Positions 17,747 to 20,914 of a stretch of DNA of 20,914 nt are shown piece after piece (the stretch's first letter is position 1; each line of letters starts with the position of its first letter). The stretch is from Guillardia theta CCMP2712 (taxonomy: Eukaryota > Cryptophyceae > Pyrenomonadales > Geminigeraceae), in assembly GCF_000315625.1 (NCBI RefSeq), contig NW_005434539.1:156587-177500 (forward strand), read 5' to 3'. The translations under genes and the position numbers were made by a program. The notes beneath the pieces were generated by a model, which made no database searches, had not been told where the DNA came from, and saw only the letters and a list, made by a program, of their open reading frames with translations.

Positions 17747-18962
17747 CTACTCTTGGTGGTCTCCCGTCAAGGTTGGCTTGAAGCACAGAGAGATGGTAGG
17801 GAGATCTCGACTTGTCTTGAAGAAGCGTCAGGGAACGAGTTCTCACACTCTTATCATACATGTAGGAACATGGCAATAAACGAGAACTTGGAGATGAAGT
17901 CGATGACAGCATACATCACTTCCTTCAAGTTCCATGCAATGGTCCCACTGCCGTCTCCAATCGCCCAGAGAGCAGGGTAGAGGGACCTGGAACCGACTCA
18001 GAGGCGGCATGCGGTCAAACTTCACACCATGTGATGATCACAACACGGACAAGCTTCTTGTAAGACTGGAGCACCATGTTTCTCTCGGCCGTCTTCATCA
18101 GAGGGCTAGAGCGCGTCACCTGTCATTCAGTCGACAGCGCGCGAGAAGAGCCGCTCACCACTGACTCGACGCCAGTTGATTCATCAGCATGACAAACAAC
18201 CCCAGCCCGAAGACCCAGTACGTCCACTGATCAAGCATCATACAGACGGAAAACAGCAAACCTTGCAAACCTTGGATATCTGAGAGGCTGGCACGATAGT
18301 CCCGATGACCCCACAAGTATGCAGAGCAGCATTTATCATGAAGAGATATGTTTTATATTCCCAGTTAATCAGCGTCTTGTACTTCTTCTGCTTCGAAATG
18401 TTCTTGCTGCTGTCGACGACAACTGCAAAAACATTCAAAATTCAGCTCAGATACTTTTTTGTCAACCTGTAAGGATGAAAAGATCAATCGAAGTAGAGAA
18501 TGTCCAGAAAACATTCCTCATCCAATACACAGGGGGGTTTGTTGGTCTATGTAACATGACCCCTGGCTGCAGGATAATTCCTGGCTCGACTTTCACATCG
18601 TAAACTTCATAAAGCAAACCGATGTTAAGACTCATGAAAAGATACATGGAAGCCGTAATGAGGAACTGCAAGGAGAAAATCCAATACAACAGGCAATTCC
18701 TTTGAAAGCTCTCGATAGAAAATGTAAGAGCCAGGATTATTGACGCAGCTGCAAGGAATAATGCCATACAGATGTACCATAATGTGTATGGGTTAAAATC
18801 AGCATACTGTATCCCTAAATAGTTTGTAGACGTTGTTGAGTTGTATTCCCCGATCAGGTCTGAAAACGTGAGATTCTGAAAGCCCGATGGTGTGTTTGAT
18901 GAAATGTTCTGGTTGATCACAACATCCAGGACGGTTGTGGTTGAGTTTTGAGTTGTGCTCAT
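17747..18962 (-). CDS. Microbial (type I) rhodopsin-like seven-helix protein, 6 exons
   Basis: Retinal-binding membrane photoreceptor fold. Exons: 18467-18962, 18271-18422, 18159-18226, 18028-18105, 17860-17986, 17747-17815; introns 41-53 bp, all phases agree, 329 aa. The N-terminal ~57 residues are Asn/Ser/Thr-rich with several glycosylation sequons. Helix C reads MRNVFWTFSTSIDLF. Relative to bacteriorhodopsin, R82 (R149) and W86 (W153) are kept, but D85 is F152 and D96 is I163. Helix F has TWSLYPALWAIG (W182, Y185, P186 and W189 equivalents). Helix G has VIDFISKFSF, with D294 (D212) and Schiff-base Lys K298 (K216). Without D85 and D96 it should not be a normal proton pump; a sensor or channel is possible. 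If the last intron is not removed, the protein ends at 17854 instead. Confidence 0.85.
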
Positions 18963-19164
18963 GTTGAGTATGCCTATGGATGTTGTTGATACCTTATGAA
19001 GGCATTACTGCTCATCCCACTTCACCGCAGAGTCTTTCATTCGCTTTCTCAATTTCCCCGCGAGCAGTTACAAATAAACCGTCACAACCGGGTTTTAGTT
19101 AGACAGTAGGATCAAGATCATCATCAAGTCGACGGCGGCATCTGGTCGCTTCACGAGGAAGGAG
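18963..19164. promoter_or_regulatory. Divergent intergenic region
   Basis: Only 202 bp separate the ATG of the minus-strand rhodopsin gene from the ATG of the plus-strand acidic-protein gene, so both promoters and both 5' leaders must fit here or one gene starts further upstream. The plus frame stays open back to about 19096, after a possible acceptor TTTTAG, so an upstream exon is conceivable. No canonical TATA box is visible. Confidence 0.5.
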
Positions 19165-20106
19165 ATGGAGGGGCTGTGCAACGGCGGCAACACGTCTATC
19201 GCAAGAGTCAAGAGAGTCTTGTTGGAGATCGCTAACAGGCTCGAGATCAACGTTGAAGGCATCGACATGGAGGAGGATTTGAACACCAAGTCCTGGAACG
19301 GGTCCAAGCTATGCATCCTCCTCGGCTCCACGGAGGATGCTCGACGCATGATGAAGGAGCTGCCCTTCTATCTCGAAGGCGCAGCAACCAAGCTCGAAGC
19401 AGTCGGCTTCGACAAGGAGCCTGACTCTGAGGCGGCTGGTCAGCGGGGCACCAGCGACGCAGCGCAGCGACAGGAGGAGAGCGAGGGAGAGTGGCTGGAG
19501 TTTACAGACCTGGAGAGGATCACCATGGAGGCAGCATCTCCGTCAAGCCAAGAGGACATGCAGCTCGTCAGCGAGCTGTCAGCAGTCATCGAAGATGCAG
19601 CTTCTTTGAACGAGGCGGGGACGAGCGAGCCGATCAAGCTGGTCCTGGACAAGGCCGTTGGCAACCTCCACGACACGTTCTACTCTCCGGGGAGCCTGGA
19701 GTTCATGTCGCTGGGAGAGTGGGCGAAGATGCCAGAGGAGCAGGGAGTTGGGCGCAACGTTCTCAAGGAGAAGCTGGGGAAGTGGCTGCAGAGCAAGCGC
19801 TGGACTCGCGTGCAAGGAGAGAGCAAGAAGGCAAGGAGGGGCAGCGCGTTCTCGCCACGGGCAACGGCAGCTGCTGAGCTTGAGCAGGAGGCGGAGAGCG
19901 ACGACATAGAGCGTCGATCTCTTAGCTTCCTGTTCATAGCACTGAGTAAATTCGCAGAGATGCATGTGCTGGCCTGCTCGCTGAAGGTGGACAAGAAGGA
20001 CCGACTGCGGGTGGAGATGAGGGAAGATGGCGAAGCAGAGGAAGACATGGAGGAAGAGCAAGGCGAGGGCGAGGAAGAAGACGGGGCGAGCCCGTACCGA
20101 GCTTGA
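19165..20106 (+). CDS. Acidic protein of unknown function (313 aa), subtelomeric
   Basis: A single open frame from ATG 19165 (AAGGAGATGGAG context) to TGA 20106. I recognise no family. Residues 1-80 look folded (RVKRVLLEIANRLEINVEGI, LCILLGSTEDARRMMKELPF). The middle is Glu/Ser/Ala-rich, then a basic stretch (about 205-230), a hydrophobic helix-like LSFLFIALSKFAEMHVLACSL (about 254-274), and a glutamate-rich tail. Codon use is strongly GC-rich at third positions compared with the minus-strand genes. A perfect donor-like AAG|GTAAGT occurs 14-20 bases after the stop, and a relic of residues about 111-127 lies next to the telomere (20631-20679). It may be one member of a subtelomeric family. Confidence 0.65.
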   Translation: MEGLCNGGNTSIARVKRVLLEIANRLEINVEGIDMEEDLNTKSWNGSKLCILLGSTEDARRMMKELPFYLEGAATKLEAVGFDKEPDSEAAGQRGTSDAAQRQEESEGEWLEFTDLERITMEAASPSSQEDMQLVSELSAVIEDAASLNEAGTSEPIKLVLDKAVGNLHDTFYSPGSLEFMSLGEWAKMPEEQGVGRNVLKEKLGKWLQSKRWTRVQGESKKARRGSAFSPRATAAAELEQEAESDDIERRSLSFLFIALSKFAEMHVLACSLKVDKKDRLRVEMREDGEAEEDMEEEQGEGEEEDGASPYRA

Positions 20107-20137
20107 GCTGAGCTCAAGGTAAGTAGAGAAGGTGGAG

Positions 20138-20345
20138 GCGACCGAAGGCCAAGGTGAGGAGAGGCAACTCTCCTGACTGAAGCTGAGGAAGCTGAATGGA
20201 GGATGAGTAGGTGGCGACCGAAGGCCAAGGTGAGGAGAGGCAACTCTCCTGACTGAGGCTGAGGAAGCTGAATGGAGGTAGAGTAGGTGGTGACCGAAGG
20301 CCAAGGTGAGGAGAGGCAACTCTCCTAACTGAGGCTGAGGAAGCC
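20138..20345. repeat. 76-bp tandem repeat, about 2.7 copies
   Basis: Copies begin at 20138, 20214 and 20290, each with GCGACCGAAGGCCAAGGTGA (GTGACC in the third), then AGAGGCAACTCTCCT and GCTGAGGAAGC. The segment AGGAGAGGCAACTCTCCT holds a short inverted repeat (GGAGAG/CTCTCC). The array starts about 30 bp after the stop codon of the acidic-protein gene. Confidence 0.93.
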
Positions 20346-20443
20346 AAGAGAAGACAGCAAAAGTAGAAAGTAGAAAGACGCCTCAGAAGCAGGGTTCGCA
20401 TTGTAGGCCGTGTACTCCCAGTGCTCGAGCGCCTCTTTAGACT
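20346..20443. other. Short unique subtelomeric segment
   Basis: About 100 bases between the 76-bp and 96-bp repeat arrays. It contains a small AAAGTAGAAAGTAGAAAG direct repeat near 20360 and otherwise nothing I recognise. Confidence 0.5.
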
Positions 20444-20630
20444 AGGATCAAATTGCATAAGCCCACAACGAGGCCGAGCAACATTCTAGCATTCTCATAA
20501 ACTCACATAATAATAATAATAATAATAATAATAGGGTTTAGGATCAAATTGCAAAAGCCCACAAGGAGGCCGAGCAACATTCTAGCATTCTAATAAACTC
20601 ACATAATAATAATAATAATAATAGGGTTTG
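20444..20630. repeat. 96-bp subtelomeric direct repeat, two copies with TAA microsatellite
   Basis: Copies begin at 20444 and 20540 with AGGATCAAATTGCA, share GAGGCCGAGCAACATTCTAG, and end in a variable (AAT/TAA)n run followed by AGGGTTT. Copy 2 has a shorter microsatellite and a few substitutions. The AGGGTTT(AGG) at each junction is one telomere repeat, so each copy carries an interstitial telomeric motif. Confidence 0.93.
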
Positions 20631-20679
20631 CTGGAGTTTACACTGACCTGGAGAGGATCACAATGGAAGCAGCTTCTCC
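20631..20679 (+). pseudogene. Frameshifted relic of the 19165-20106 gene
   Basis: CTGGAGTTTACA..GACCTGG and the following GAGAGGATCAC.ATGGA.GC match 19495-19543 inside the acidic-protein gene with few mismatches. A 2-bp CT insertion after TTTACA breaks the frame. A second partial copy of CCATGGAGGCAGC follows (20678-20690), and the telomere begins directly after it. Only about 50 bp survive, with no start or stop. Confidence 0.85.
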
Positions 20680-20690
20680 ATGGAGGCAGC

Positions 20691-20914
20691 TTTAGGGTTT
20701 AAGGTTTCGGGTTTAGGGTTTAGGGTTCAGGGTTTAGGGTTTAGGGTTTAGGGTTTGGGGTTTAGGGTTTAGGGTTTAGGGTTTAGGGTTTAGGGTTTAG
20801 GGTTTAGGGTTTAGGGTTTAGGGTTTAGGGTTTAGGGTTTAGGGTTTAGGGTTTAGGGTTTAGGGTTTAGGGTTTAGGGTTTAGGGTTTAGGGTTTAGGG
20901 TTTAGGGGTTTAGG
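20691..20914 (+). repeat. Telomere, (TTTAGGG)n
   Basis: About 32 copies of the plant/algal-type repeat TTTAGGG, reading G-rich toward the right end as expected for a 3' chromosome end. The first ~70 bases hold variants (TTTAAGG, TTTCGGG, TTCAGGG, TTTGGGG). The rest is homogeneous except one extra G near the window edge. Degenerate proximal and uniform distal repeats are the normal telomere pattern. Confidence 0.98.

Noticed and set aside
19579-20458. Long minus-strand ORFs opposite the acidic-protein gene and the 76-bp repeats
   Set aside because: They are GC-rich antisense shadows with repeated LTLAFGHHLL-type segments produced by the tandem repeats.

Overview
This is the end of a eukaryotic nuclear chromosome. 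The right edge (20691-20914) is an uninterrupted telomere of about 32 TTTAGGG repeats. Inside it are subtelomeric repeats, a gene relic and several minisatellites, mixed with intron-rich genes. Most inferred introns are GT-AG, 41-68 bp long, and their exon phases fit. TTTAGGG telomeres occur in plants and many algae. Together with very short introns, a microbial-type rhodopsin, a septin and a YHYH-domain secreted protein, they suggest a unicellular alga; a cryptophyte such as Guillardia would fit, but that is inference.

Layout, left to right. 1-1688: a GC-rich ~1.04-kb tandem duplication, each copy with a TATA box and an ORF of 108 or 110 codons. 1878-3945 (+): an EFM7/NNT1-like class I methyltransferase with six or seven short coding exons. 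A 10 x 20-bp minisatellite lies inside one intron, and a 9 x 48-bp array lies just upstream, perhaps inside another. 4099-4930 (-): an incompletely resolved spliced gene with a PHD-like Cys/His cluster. 5249-5731: a 21 x 23-bp minisatellite. 5758-7538 (-): an 11-exon membrane J-domain protein with a mitochondrial-looking N-terminus. 7601-9073 (-): an intronless septin with C-terminal hydrophobic segments. 9252-12726 (-): a 12-exon secreted Cys-rich YHYH protein. 13690-17355 (-): a long SPRY-domain gene of about 20 exons with a coiled-coil tail. 17747-18962 (-): a six-exon microbial rhodopsin. 19165-20106 (+): an unrecognised acidic protein. 20138-20690: 76-bp and 96-bp subtelomeric repeats and a frameshifted relic of the 19165 gene. 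Then the telomere.

Most genes are on the minus strand, transcribed away from the telomere. There is no operon logic and I see no evidence that they form one pathway. The gene models were spliced by hand from reading frames, GT/AG sites, phase and family motifs. Internal exons are usually well constrained; first exons and some small introns are not, and I say where. The observations most worth following are the rhodopsin lacking the helix-C carboxylate, the membrane-type septin, the J-protein with an unrecognised membrane domain, and the gene relic fused to the telomere.
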